NCBI RefSeq assembly: GCF_023571765.1
Contig: NZ_JAMJXC010000004.1
Location: forward strand, 248,001 to 312,000
Length of the DNA stretch: 64,000 bases
From: Xanthobacter aminoxidans
Lineage (GTDB): Bacteria > Pseudomonadota > Alphaproteobacteria > Rhizobiales > Xanthobacteraceae
Direction: 5' to 3'
This document shows, in pieces, positions 1 to 8,342 of the stretch. Position 1 is the first letter of the stretch; every line of letters starts with the position of its first letter. Position numbers and translations under genes: made by a program. The notes beneath the pieces were generated by a model that saw nothing but the letters and a program-made list of their open reading frames with translations, did not search any database and had not been told where the DNA came from.

Positions 1-11
1 TGAACGCGCCG

Positions 12-1157
12 ATGCGCAACGTCGTGATTGCAGGCTATGCCCGCTCGCCCTTCACCCTCGCCAGGAAGGGTGATCTGGCGCGCGTGCGCCCCGATGATCT
101 CGCGGCCCAGGTGGTGGCCGATCTCGTGGCCCGCACCGGCGTGAAGGTGGACGACATCGAGGACCTGATCGTCGGCTGCGCCTTCCCCGAGGCCGAGCAG
201 GGCTTCAACGTCGCCCGCCTCATCGGCATGATCGCCGGCCTGCCCGAGAGCGTCGCCGGCGTGACGCTGAACCGCTTCTGCGGCTCCTCCATGCAGTCGG
301 TCCACAACGCGGCCGGACAGATCCAGCTCGGCGCGGGCGAAGTGTTCATCTGCGCCGGCATCGAGAGCATGAGCCGCGTGCCCATGACCGGCTTCAACCC
401 CATGCCCAACCCCGCGCTCTACAAGTCCATGCCGCAGGCCTACATGGGCATGGGCGAGACCGCCGAGAACGTCGCGGCCAAGTGGCAGATCACCCGCGCC
501 GATCAGGACGCCTTCGCCCTCAAGAGCCACCAGAAGGCGACGAAGGCCGAGGCGGAAGGCCGCTTCAAGGACGAGATCGTCGCCATCAAGGCCAACGGCA
601 AGGTCAACAAGACCGTGGATCAGGACGGCTGCATCCGCCGCGACGCGACGGCCGAAGCCCTCGCCGCCCTCAAGCCCTCCTTCGACGAGAATGGCACGGT
701 GACGGCCGGCACCGCCTCTCCCCTCACCGACGGCGCCTCCGCCGTGCTGGTGTGCACCGAGGACTACGCGCTGAAGAACGGCCTTACCCCCCTCGCCCGC
801 ATCCGCAGCGTGGCGGTGGCCGGTTGCGCGCCGGAGATCATGGGCATCGGCCCCGTCGCCGCGACCAAGAGGGCGCTGGCCCGTGCCGGCATCGACGTGT
901 CCGAGATCGAGGTGGTGGAGCTGAACGAGGCCTTCGCCTCCCAGGCCCTCGCCTGCCAGCGGGAACTCGGCATCAAGGACGAGGTGCTGAACCTCGACGG
1001 CGGCGCCATCGCGCTGGGCCATCCCCTCGGCGCCACCGGCGCGCGCATCGTCGGCAAGGCGGCCTCGCTCCTGAAGCGGGAAGGCGCCAAGTACGCCCTC
1101 GCCACCCAGTGCATCGGCGGCGGACAGGGCATCGCCACCATCCTCGAGCGCGTCTGA
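12..1157 (+). CDS. fadA: Acetyl-CoA acyltransferase (thiolase), FadA type
   Basis: Catalyses the thiolytic last step of beta-oxidation, releasing acetyl-CoA from a 3-ketoacyl-CoA in the cytoplasm. The 381-residue length is normal for the thiolase family. The nucleophilic Cys90 lies in the motif NRFCGSSMQ, His337 in GHPLGATGAR and the second catalytic Cys367 in CIGGGQG, so all three catalytic residues are present. The gene lies 10 bases before the large dehydrogenase/hydratase gene, whose GAGGAGGG ribosome site follows directly after this stop codon, so the two are almost certainly co-transcribed. A TGA at bases 1-3 may be the end of an upstream gene outside the window. A biosynthetic acetoacetyl-CoA thiolase is the alternative, but the neighbours argue for degradation. 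Confidence 0.93.
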   Translation: MRNVVIAGYARSPFTLARKGDLARVRPDDLAAQVVADLVARTGVKVDDIEDLIVGCAFPEAEQGFNVARLIGMIAGLPESVAGVTLNRFCGSSMQSVHNAAGQIQLGAGEVFICAGIESMSRVPMTGFNPMPNPALYKSMPQAYMGMGETAENVAAKWQITRADQDAFALKSHQKATKAEAEGRFKDEIVAIKANGKVNKTVDQDGCIRRDATAEALAALKPSFDENGTVTAGTASPLTDGASAVLVCTEDYALKNGLTPLARIRSVAVAGCAPEIMGIGPVAATKRALARAGIDVSEIEVVELNEAFASQALACQRELGIKDEVLNLDGGAIALGHPLGATGARIVGKAASLLKREGAKYALATQCIGGGQGIATILERV

Positions 1158-1167
1158 GGAGGGCCGG

Positions 1168-3498
1168 ATGTCTTTTGAAATCAGGAAAGTCGCCGTCATC
1201 GGCGCCGGCGTCATGGGCGCAGGAATCGCCGCCCATGTGGCCAATGCGGGCGTGGAAGTGCTGCTCCTCGACATCGTTCCCGAGGGGGCGGCCAACCGCA
1301 ACGCCGTCGCCGAAAAGGCGGTGGAGAAGCTGCTGAAGGCCGATCCCGCGCCCTTCATGTCCAAGGCCGCGGCGAAGCTGGTGAAGCCGGGCAACATCGA
1401 GGACAACCTCGCCGACATCGCCGATTGCGACCTCATCATCGAAGCCATCATCGAGCGGCTCGACCTCAAGCAGGCGCTCTACGCGAAGATCGAGGCCGCC
1501 CGCCGGCCCGGCTCGGCGGTGTCGTCCAACACCTCGACCATTCCGCTGGCGGACCTCACGGCGGGGCTGCCCGAGAGCTTCCGCCGCGACTTCCTCATCA
1601 CCCATTTCTTCAATCCGCCCCGCTATATGCGGCTGCTGGAGATCGTCTCCGGGCCGGAGACGAATGCGGACACGGTGGCCGCCGTCGCCCGCTTCGCCGA
1701 CGTGAAGCTCGGCAAGACGGTGGTGATGTGCAAGGACACCCCCGGCTTCATCGCCAACCGGCTCGGCACCTACTGGCTGCAGCTGGCGGTGGGCGAGGCC
1801 TTCGCGCTGGGCATGAAGGTCGAGGATGCGGACGCGGTGATGGGCCGGCCCTTCGGCTTCCCCAAGACCGGCGTGTTCGGCCTCATCGACCTCGTGGGCC
1901 TCGACCTGATGCCCCACGTCCAGGGTTCGCTGAAGCGCGCACTTCCGGCCACGGACCCTTTCCACGCCACGCTTCGCGATGAGCCGCAGATCGAGAAGAT
2001 GATCTCGACCGGCTACACCGGCCGCAAGGGCAAGGGCGGCTTCTATCGCCTCAACCGCGAGGGCGGGCAGAAGCTGAAGGAAGCCATCGACCTCTCCACC
2101 GGCGCCTATCGCCCGCAGGCGAAGGCCCAGGTGGCGGAGCTGGAGGATGGCGGCGGCCGGGATCTCTTCGCCCTCCTCTCCGCCCCCGGCGAAGGCGGGC
2201 GCTATGCCCGCGCGGTGATGGTGCGCACCCTCGCCTATGCCGCGCGGCTGGTGCCCGAGGCAGCCGATGACATCGTCTCCATCGATGATGCCATGCGCTT
2301 GGGATATAATTGGAAATCCGGTCCGTTCGAGCTGATCGACAAGATCGGCGCGGCCCGCCTGATCGAGCTGTTGAAGGCGGACGGGGAAGAGGTGCCGCCG
2401 CTGCTGGCCCTCGCCGCCGACAAGCCCTTCTACCGGGTGGAAAACGGCCAACGTCAATACCTTACGCTGGATGGCACCTACCGCGACATCGTGCGCCCCG
2501 AGGGCGTACTGCTGCTCGCCGACATCAAGCTGAAGTCCCAGCCGCTGGCCAGGAACGGCTCGGCCGCGCTGTGGGATATCGGCGACGGCGTCGTGTGCCT
2601 GGAATTCACCTCCAAGAGCAATTCGCTGGACGAGGGCATCATCACGATGCTCGCCAAGGCGCTGAAGCTGGTGAAGGACAAGTACAAGGCGCTCGTCATC
2701 TATAACGAGGGCTCGAACTTCTCCGTCGGCGCCAATCTCGGCCTCGCTCTGTTTGCCTGCAACATCGGTGCCTTCGGCGAAGTCGAGAAACTGGTGGCCA
2801 CGGGGCAGAAGACCTATCAGGACGTGAAGTACGCGCCCTTCCCGGTGGTGGCCGCGCCTTCGGGCCTCGCCCTCGGCGGTGGATGCGAGATTCTCCTGCA
2901 TGTCGGTGCGGTTCAGGCCCATGCCGAGAGCTACATCGGGCTTGTCGAATGCGGAGTCGGGGTCCTGCCGGCCTGGGGTGGCTGCACGGCCATGCTGGAG
3001 CGCTGGGCGGCCGATCCGAAATTCCCGAAGGGGCCCATGCCGGCCCCCTCGAAGGTGTTCGAGACCGTCTCCACCGCCACCGTCGCCAAGTCCGCCGCCG
3101 AGGCGAAGGAGCTGAAGTTCCTGCGCGAGGGCGACGGCATCACCATGAACCGCGACCGGCTCCTTGCTGATGCCAAGGCCAAGGCCTTGGCGATGGTGGA
3201 AGGATACGCGCCGCCCAAGCCCGTGGAGTTCTTCCTGCCAGGTCCCTCCGGCAAGGCGGCCATGGACATGGCGGTAGAAGGCTTCGCCAAGAAAGGCCTC
3301 GCGACCCGTCACGACAAGGTGGTCTCCGCGGCCCTCGCCGAGGTGCTCACCGGCGGCGACGCCGACCACATCGCCCCAGTCCCGGCCGCGCGGGTGCTGG
3401 AGCTGGAGCGGGAAGGCTTCATGAAGCTCATCCGCACCACGGCCACGCTGGACCGCATCGAGCACGTGCTCGAAACCGGCCGGCCGCTCAGGAACTGA
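1168..3498 (+). CDS. 3-hydroxyacyl-CoA dehydrogenase / enoyl-CoA hydratase fusion, FadN type
   Basis: Bifunctional beta-oxidation enzyme that hydrates enoyl-CoA and oxidises the 3-hydroxyacyl-CoA with NAD. The dehydrogenase part is N-terminal: the Rossmann motif GAGVMGAG sits at residues 12-19 and a THFFNPPRYM segment carries the likely catalytic His. The crotonase-like part is C-terminal (roughly residues 460-720), with an oxyanion-type LALGGGCE segment. This order is the reverse of E. coli FadB and matches Bacillus FadN-type proteins of about 780-790 residues; this one has 776. It starts at the ATG 4 bases after a GAGGAGGG ribosome site. Together with the flanking thiolase and acyl-CoA dehydrogenase it makes a near-complete fatty-acid degradation set. 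Confidence 0.92.
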   Translation: MSFEIRKVAVIGAGVMGAGIAAHVANAGVEVLLLDIVPEGAANRNAVAEKAVEKLLKADPAPFMSKAAAKLVKPGNIEDNLADIADCDLIIEAIIERLDLKQALYAKIEAARRPGSAVSSNTSTIPLADLTAGLPESFRRDFLITHFFNPPRYMRLLEIVSGPETNADTVAAVARFADVKLGKTVVMCKDTPGFIANRLGTYWLQLAVGEAFALGMKVEDADAVMGRPFGFPKTGVFGLIDLVGLDLMPHVQGSLKRALPATDPFHATLRDEPQIEKMISTGYTGRKGKGGFYRLNREGGQKLKEAIDLSTGAYRPQAKAQVAELEDGGGRDLFALLSAPGEGGRYARAVMVRTLAYAARLVPEAADDIVSIDDAMRLGYNWKSGPFELIDKIGAARLIELLKADGEEVPPLLALAADKPFYRVENGQRQYLTLDGTYRDIVRPEGVLLLADIKLKSQPLARNGSAALWDIGDGVVCLEFTSKSNSLDEGIITMLAKALKLVKDKYKALVIYNEGSNFSVGANLGLALFACNIGAFGEVEKLVATGQKTYQDVKYAPFPVVAAPSGLALGGGCEILLHVGAVQAHAESYIGLVECGVGVLPAWGGCTAMLERWAADPKFPKGPMPAPSKVFETVSTATVAKSAAEAKELKFLREGDGITMNRDRLLADAKAKALAMVEGYAPPKPVEFFLPGPSGKAAMDMAVEGFAKKGLATRHDKVVSAALAEVLTGGDADHIAPVPAARVLELEREGFMKLIRTTATLDRIEHVLETGRPLRN

Positions 3499-3525
3499 GG
3501 GGCGCCGCGGCCTAACCGAAGATCA

Positions 3526-3645
3526 AGCCGTCATGGCCGGGCTTGTCCCGGCCATCCACATGGAGAGGCAGGGCGCCACGTTCCGAAGGGAGCGCAAGCG
3601 GCCCGACGTGGATGCCCGGGACAAGCCCGGGCATGACGGCACCGA
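3526..3645. repeat. REP-like intergenic palindrome, copy 1
   Basis: Two arms in inverted orientation, about 3530-3562 and 3607-3638, share the core GCCGGGCTTGTCCCGG or its variant and end in GTCATG/CATGAC. Each arm also folds on itself, so the element can form one long stem or two short hairpins. It fills most of the gap between the fused dehydrogenase and the acyl-CoA dehydrogenase. This family of palindromes is common between genes in Rhizobiales. In-frame reading through it produces spurious peptides, so it is not coding. Confidence 0.75.
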
Positions 3646-3707
3646 GGGAATCAGACGCCCCCTCCCCCACGAGGGACGGAGGCGAGCCAAAAACGGGAGC
3701 CAACGCC

Positions 3708-5498
3708 ATGCAGGTCTATACCCCCCCGCTGCGCGACATGCGCTTCGTCCTCCACGAGTTGCACGGCAGCGAGGAGCTGAGCAAGCTCAAGGGGCTGGAG
3801 GAGCTTTCGCCCGATCTCATCGATGCGGTGCTGGAGGAGGCGGGCAAGTTCGTCACCGAGGTGCTCGCGCCGCTCAACCAGTCCGGCGACCTTGAGGGCT
3901 GCACCTATGAGAACGGCGTGGTGCGCACGCCCAAGGGCTTCAAGGAGGCCTACACCGCCTTCCGCGAGGGCGGCTGGAACGGCATCGCCTGCGATCCGCA
4001 ATATGGCGGCCAAGGCCTGCCGGCGAGCGTGAACAAGCTCGTCGAGGAGATGCTCTGCTCGGGCAATCTCGCCTTCGGCATCTGCCCCGGCCTCACCCAC
4101 GGCGCCTATCAGGCGCTCAAAGCCTATGCCTCCGAGGAGCTGAAGGACCGCTTCCTGCCGAAAATGGTGGATGGCGTGTGGTCCGGCTCCATGTGCCTCA
4201 CCGAGCCACAATGCGGCACCGATCTCGGTCTCGTGCGCACCAAGGCGGAGCCGCAGCCGGATGGGTCCTACAAGGTCACCGGCAACAAGATCTTCATCTC
4301 CGCCGGCGAGCAGGACATGACGGAGAACATCGTCCACCTGGTGCTCGCCCGCCTGCCGGACGCGCCCAAGGGCATCAAGGGCATCTCCCTGTTCCTCGTC
4401 CCGAAGTTCCTGCCGAAGGAGGATGGCTCCGTCGGCCCGCGCAACGGCGTGCTGTGCACCGGCATCGAGCACAAGATGGGCATCCACGGCTCGTCCACCT
4501 GCCAGATGTCGTTCGACGAGGCCACCGGCTGGCTCGTGGGCGAGCCCCACAAGGGCATGCGCGCCATGTTCGCCATGATGAATTCGGAGCGCCTCTCCGT
4601 GGGCACGCAGGGCCTCGGCCTTGGCGAAGCCGCCTATCAGGCCGCCGTCGTCTATGCCAAGGAGCGCCTGCAGGGCCGTTCGCTGACCGGCGCCAAGCAC
4701 CCCGACAAGCCGGCCGATCCCATCATCGTCCACCCGGACGTGCGCCGCACGCTGATGACCATGCGCGCCTACAACGAGGGCTGCCGGGCGCTCGCCGGCT
4801 GGGTCGCCCGCGCGCTGGACCTGATGGAGCGGGCGGAAGACCCGGAGGAGCGCAAGCGCGCCGAGGACTTCACGGCGCTGATGACGCCCATCGTGAAGGC
4901 CCTGTTCACGGATCTGGGCTTCGAGGCCACCTCCATGGGCATGCAGGTCTATGGCGGGCACGGCTACATCCGCGACCATGGCATGGAGCAATATGTGCGC
5001 GATGCCCGCATCGCCATGATCTACGAGGGCACCAACGGCGTGCAGGCGCTGGACCTCGTGGGCCGCAAGCTGCCGGCGCACATGGGCCGTTATTTGCGCT
5101 CCTTCTTCCATCCCGTGCTGAACTACATGGATGCGAAGCTGGACGACGAGAATCTCGGCCCGCTGATTACCCCCCTCTCCAAGGCCTTCGGCGCGCTCCA
5201 GCTCGCCACCGCCCACATCGCCGAAAAGGGCCTGAAGGACCCGGAGGAGGCCGGCGCCGCCGCCACCGAATATCTGCGGCTGTTCGGCCTCGTGGCGCTG
5301 GGCTACATGTGGGTGCGCATGGCGGAAGTGGCCTATGAGAAGCGCGTCTCTAACCCGGACGACGCCGCCTTCTACGACGCCAAGATCGTCACCGCGCGCT
5401 TCTTCATGGAGAAGCTCCTGCCGGACGTGGCGGCCCTGTGGGGTTCCATCAAGGCCGGCAAGGGCGCCATGATGGCGCTGGACGAGGCGATGTTCTGA
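3708..5498 (+). CDS. Acyl-CoA dehydrogenase, long form (FadE/DmdC-like)
   Basis: Flavoprotein that oxidises acyl-CoA to trans-2-enoyl-CoA, the first step of beta-oxidation. The chosen ATG gives 596 residues, typical of the long acyl-CoA dehydrogenases with an extra C-terminal domain (DmdC-like group). An open frame runs further upstream, but only through the REP palindrome, so that start is rejected. The catalytic-base motif YEGTNGVQA is present with Glu440. A flavin-binding segment reading CLTEPQCGTDLG lies near residue 165. It follows the thiolase and the dehydrogenase/hydratase in the same direction. The exact chain-length preference, or a role with methylmercaptopropionyl-CoA, cannot be read from sequence. 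Confidence 0.9.
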   Translation: MQVYTPPLRDMRFVLHELHGSEELSKLKGLEELSPDLIDAVLEEAGKFVTEVLAPLNQSGDLEGCTYENGVVRTPKGFKEAYTAFREGGWNGIACDPQYGGQGLPASVNKLVEEMLCSGNLAFGICPGLTHGAYQALKAYASEELKDRFLPKMVDGVWSGSMCLTEPQCGTDLGLVRTKAEPQPDGSYKVTGNKIFISAGEQDMTENIVHLVLARLPDAPKGIKGISLFLVPKFLPKEDGSVGPRNGVLCTGIEHKMGIHGSSTCQMSFDEATGWLVGEPHKGMRAMFAMMNSERLSVGTQGLGLGEAAYQAAVVYAKERLQGRSLTGAKHPDKPADPIIVHPDVRRTLMTMRAYNEGCRALAGWVARALDLMERAEDPEERKRAEDFTALMTPIVKALFTDLGFEATSMGMQVYGGHGYIRDHGMEQYVRDARIAMIYEGTNGVQALDLVGRKLPAHMGRYLRSFFHPVLNYMDAKLDDENLGPLITPLSKAFGALQLATAHIAEKGLKDPEEAGAAATEYLRLFGLVALGYMWVRMAEVAYEKRVSNPDDAAFYDAKIVTARFFMEKLLPDVAALWGSIKAGKGAMMALDEAMF

Positions 5499-5517
5499 GT
5501 GTCGCGCCTCTTCGGTG

Positions 5518-5700
5518 GCGTCACCGTCATGGCCGGGCTTGTCCCGGCCATCCACGTGGCGAGGCCGGGGACCGCTTGCGGGTTTGGGCTCCAGCGGCTC
5601 GACGTGGATGCCCGGAACCCGCATGTTTGCGGGCTCCGCTCTTGGGGACGGAAGTCGGCAACCGACTTCCGGCACAAGGCCGGGCATGATGGCGGCAAGA
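5518..5700. repeat. REP-like intergenic palindrome, copy 2, with interrupted right arm
   Basis: The left arm, about 5527-5560, is nearly identical to the left arm of the copy at 3526. The right arm starts as GTGGATGCCCGG near 5604 and resumes as GGCCGGGCATGATGG near 5678, with about 55-60 bases between the two halves. The inserted piece holds its own hairpins, including the perfect pair GGAAGTCGG (5650-5658) and CCGACTTCC (5662-5670). Together with copy 1 it brackets the acyl-CoA dehydrogenase gene. Confidence 0.7.
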
Positions 5701-5729
5701 GCCCGCAATAATATTTACAAGGATCACCG

Positions 5730-6041
5730 ATGGCCGATCTCTCCTCCCTCGTCGAAGCCATACGCGACCGCGCCGAAGCCCTCTCCGAGCTGGGCTACAA
5801 GGTGCGCTTCGACCTCAGCGATACCGGCGAGGCCATCCTGCTCGATGCCACCGGCGGCAGTGTCGAGGTGGGCGAGGGCACGGGCGAGGCGGATGCGGTG
5901 CTGAAGCTCTCCACCGACACGCTGGACAAGCTCATCACCGGTCGCATCGGCCCGATGATGGCCTTTTCCACCGGCCGCCTGAAGGTGGAAGGCTCCCAGG
6001 GCGTCGCCCTGAAGCTTGCCGGCCTTCTCGACAAGGACTGA
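5730..6041 (+). CDS. SCP2 sterol-binding domain protein
   Basis: Stand-alone SCP2 domain of 103 residues, the usual size. The family forms a small alpha/beta fold with a hydrophobic tunnel for lipids or acyl-CoA. The sequence shows the expected pattern: an amphipathic N-terminal helix, the segment ADAVLKLSTDTLDKLITGR, then PMMAFSTGRLKVEGSQGVALKL. It follows the acyl-CoA dehydrogenase after the second REP element and plausibly binds or carries acyl-CoA for the beta-oxidation enzymes; that role is inferred from context. It is cytoplasmic, with no signal peptide. Confidence 0.85.
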   Translation: MADLSSLVEAIRDRAEALSELGYKVRFDLSDTGEAILLDATGGSVEVGEGTGEADAVLKLSTDTLDKLITGRIGPMMAFSTGRLKVEGSQGVALKLAGLLDKD

Positions 6042-6075
6042 GCCGGGGCCCAACGGCCCACAGCCTTTTCTCTCG

Positions 6076-8127
6076 TCAGTCGTTCGCCGTCGCGGTGGTC
6101 GCCCCACCGGCGGCGAGTGCCTGCATGAGCGTCTGGCGCAGCGCCTTGTCTTCGGCGGCATGGCGCGCGCCGGTGACGGAGAGGTGGTCCCCGTCCACAT
6201 AGAAGAAGCGCGTGCCCTCCCCGGCCGTGCAGCGGTCGTCCCGGCAGAAGATGTCCGCCATGCGGAAGGCCGAGACGCCGGGATGCCGGCTGGCCGTGGC
6301 CGCGAGGACCTCGTTGCCGAAACCGACGATGTCCAGCGCGCTCGCGCGCGGCTGGCTCATGCAGGCCTCAGTGCCGCCCGTCCCGTTGAACTCGCGCGTC
6401 GCGACGCAGCCGGCCGGGGCGGGCTTATATTCCGGCGACTGGCCCAGCACGATCACCTGCGGGCCGATCTGGCGCAGCTCGGCGACGGTGCGCTCCACCA
6501 TGTGGGCGAACACCTGCTTGCTGGTGGCCCGGTCGCGCGTCATGCCGCCCGGAATCTCGCTGCTGACGAGGGAGAATCCCGCATTCGACCGCGTCGTCCA
6601 GATGGACCAACGCCCCACCAGCACCACCACCTTGGGCTTGACGCGGCGGATCTCGTCCATCACGGCGGCGACGTAGCTGGCGCAGACGTTGCCGTTGTTG
6701 TGCTCCTGCCGGGCGATGCCGCCCACGAGCGGCGGGCACCCCGCCATGGTCTGGAGCCGCGCGGTGAGACCCATTTTTTCCACGACTTCCGCGAGGCCGA
6801 GGAAGGTCGCGCCCGCATGGGAATCGCCCCACACCAGCACGTCGTAGCTGCCCTTGGCCGCGCCCGGCCCCGCCGCGCACAGGGCGATGGGCTGCATCTG
6901 GTCGGGGGTCCAGAACCGCGCGTTGTTGTTGCACCGGCGCTGGAAGGCGCTGCGGTCGTCGGCCGCCGCCTCGGCCGCCGCGCCGAGCGCCGAGATGGGG
7001 AACACGCCCCGGCCGACCTTCTGAAGCGCAAGGGCGACACCCACCGTGAGCAGGATGGCGCAGGCCCCGGCGCCAATGCGCATCAGCCGTCGCCCGCCCA
7101 GCGCGCTGCCGCGCCGGAGCGGCGCCTCCACATATTTCAGCGACAGGCCGGAGATGACGCCGGCGGCGAGGATGACGATGCCGGATTCGATATAGGTGGT
7201 GTGCCGCCCCTTCCAGATCGCGATGAGCACCAGCATGGGCCAGTGCCACAGATAGAGCGCGTAGGAGATGCGGCCCACATAGACCATGCCCTTCAGGCTG
7301 AGCACGCGGGCGACGACGCCGTTCGGCGCGAAGCCGCCGGACATGATGATCGCCACCGCGCCCAGCACCGGCGGCAGGGCCCACAGCCCGGGGAAGACGG
7401 TTTCCTTGCCGAAGGCGAACACCGGGACGACGATGGCGAGCGCCCCGGCGATGCCGAGCCATGACGCGGCCTTTTCCGGCAGGCGCGGCAGCGTGACCAT
7501 GGCGAGGAGCGATCCCGCCAGCAACTCCCACGCCCGGCTCTGCAGCAGGAAGAAGGCGGCCGACTGCTCGGTCTCCACAATGCTCTCGGCATAGGCGAGC
7601 GAAGCCACTGCGATGAGGGCCAACACGCCGACCGCGAGCCGGCGGCCGCCCAGCTTCATCAGCACGAACAGGACGAGCGGGAAGAAGATGTAGAACTGCT
7701 CCTCCACCGCCAGCGACCACAGGTGCAGCAGTGGCACCTCGTCGGCGGCGGGGCCGAAATAGTTGAGCAGGCTCTCGAAATGGATGTTGGCGAAGAACAG
7801 GGCCGAGGGCACCAGCGTGCCCACATAGCCCTGCATCTGTCGCGGCATCAGGATGAGCGCGGCGAACAGCGTCGTCACCGCCATCATCAGGAACAGCGCG
7901 GGGAAGATGCGGCGGATGCGGCGGTCGTAGAAATCCACCAGCGAATAGGTGCCCGCCGTCATCTCCTGATGGAGGATGGACGTGATGAGAAAGCCGGAGA
8001 TGACGAAGAAGACGTCGACGCCGATATAGCCCCCGGTAAAGGGCGGAATGCGTGCATGGAACAGAACCACGCTGCCGACGGCGATGGCCCGAAGGCCGTC
8101 GATGTCGGACCGGTAGGCCAGACTCAT
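6076..8127 (-). CDS. AT3-SGNH surface O-acyltransferase, paralogue 1
   Basis: Membrane acyltransferase that moves an acyl (often acetyl) group across the inner membrane and attaches it to a surface glycan. It has 683 residues. The N-terminal half is an acyltransferase-3 domain with about ten membrane spans, beginning with YRSDIDGLRAIAV and the FYDRRIRRIFPALF motif. The C-terminal part, from about residue 400, is a periplasmic SGNH hydrolase domain with the nucleophile block WGDSHAG (Ser436) and the late DGDHLSVTGARH block. OafA-type O-antigen and capsule acetyltransferases share this layout. A closely related gene lies directly upstream in the same direction. The acceptor glycan is unknown; the capsule locus at 55-64 kb is one candidate. 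Confidence 0.9.
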   Translation of the reverse strand: MSLAYRSDIDGLRAIAVGSVVLFHARIPPFTGGYIGVDVFFVISGFLITSILHQEMTAGTYSLVDFYDRRIRRIFPALFLMMAVTTLFAALILMPRQMQGYVGTLVPSALFFANIHFESLLNYFGPAADEVPLLHLWSLAVEEQFYIFFPLVLFVLMKLGGRRLAVGVLALIAVASLAYAESIVETEQSAAFFLLQSRAWELLAGSLLAMVTLPRLPEKAASWLGIAGALAIVVPVFAFGKETVFPGLWALPPVLGAVAIIMSGGFAPNGVVARVLSLKGMVYVGRISYALYLWHWPMLVLIAIWKGRHTTYIESGIVILAAGVISGLSLKYVEAPLRRGSALGGRRLMRIGAGACAILLTVGVALALQKVGRGVFPISALGAAAEAAADDRSAFQRRCNNNARFWTPDQMQPIALCAAGPGAAKGSYDVLVWGDSHAGATFLGLAEVVEKMGLTARLQTMAGCPPLVGGIARQEHNNGNVCASYVAAVMDEIRRVKPKVVVLVGRWSIWTTRSNAGFSLVSSEIPGGMTRDRATSKQVFAHMVERTVAELRQIGPQVIVLGQSPEYKPAPAGCVATREFNGTGGTEACMSQPRASALDIVGFGNEVLAATASRHPGVSAFRMADIFCRDDRCTAGEGTRFFYVDGDHLSVTGARHAAEDKALRQTLMQALAAGGATTATAND

Positions 8128-8342
8128 CCTGGTGTCCTTGATCGGCGCGCCCTACGCGCACGCCCCCGCGGGGACCGCTTACCGACAAAATCCGGCTGGG
8201 GCAAATCGCGCGGAAGCCCGCCGCGCCGCCCGTCCGGGGCTGACGCAACGTTCGCCGCCGCTCCGCGCGGCCACGCTCCAGCTCACGAAAAGCGGGGCGG
8301 TAGGGGGTAGGCGGGAACCGGCGGGACGGCCGGTCGCCCCGG

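Noticed and set aside
973-3465. An 830-codon open frame antisense to the fused dehydrogenase/hydratase gene
   Set aside because: Its translation is Gly/Arg/His/Leu-rich with no domain pattern, as expected when GC-rich coding DNA is read on the other strand. The plus-strand gene has clear motifs.
3543-3707. Extended N terminus of the acyl-CoA dehydrogenase
   Set aside because: The added 55 residues read through the REP palindrome; the protein family starts at the ATG at 3708.
3651-5708. A 685-codon antisense frame opposite the acyl-CoA dehydrogenase
   Set aside because: Same shadow effect; it also runs through both flanking REP elements.
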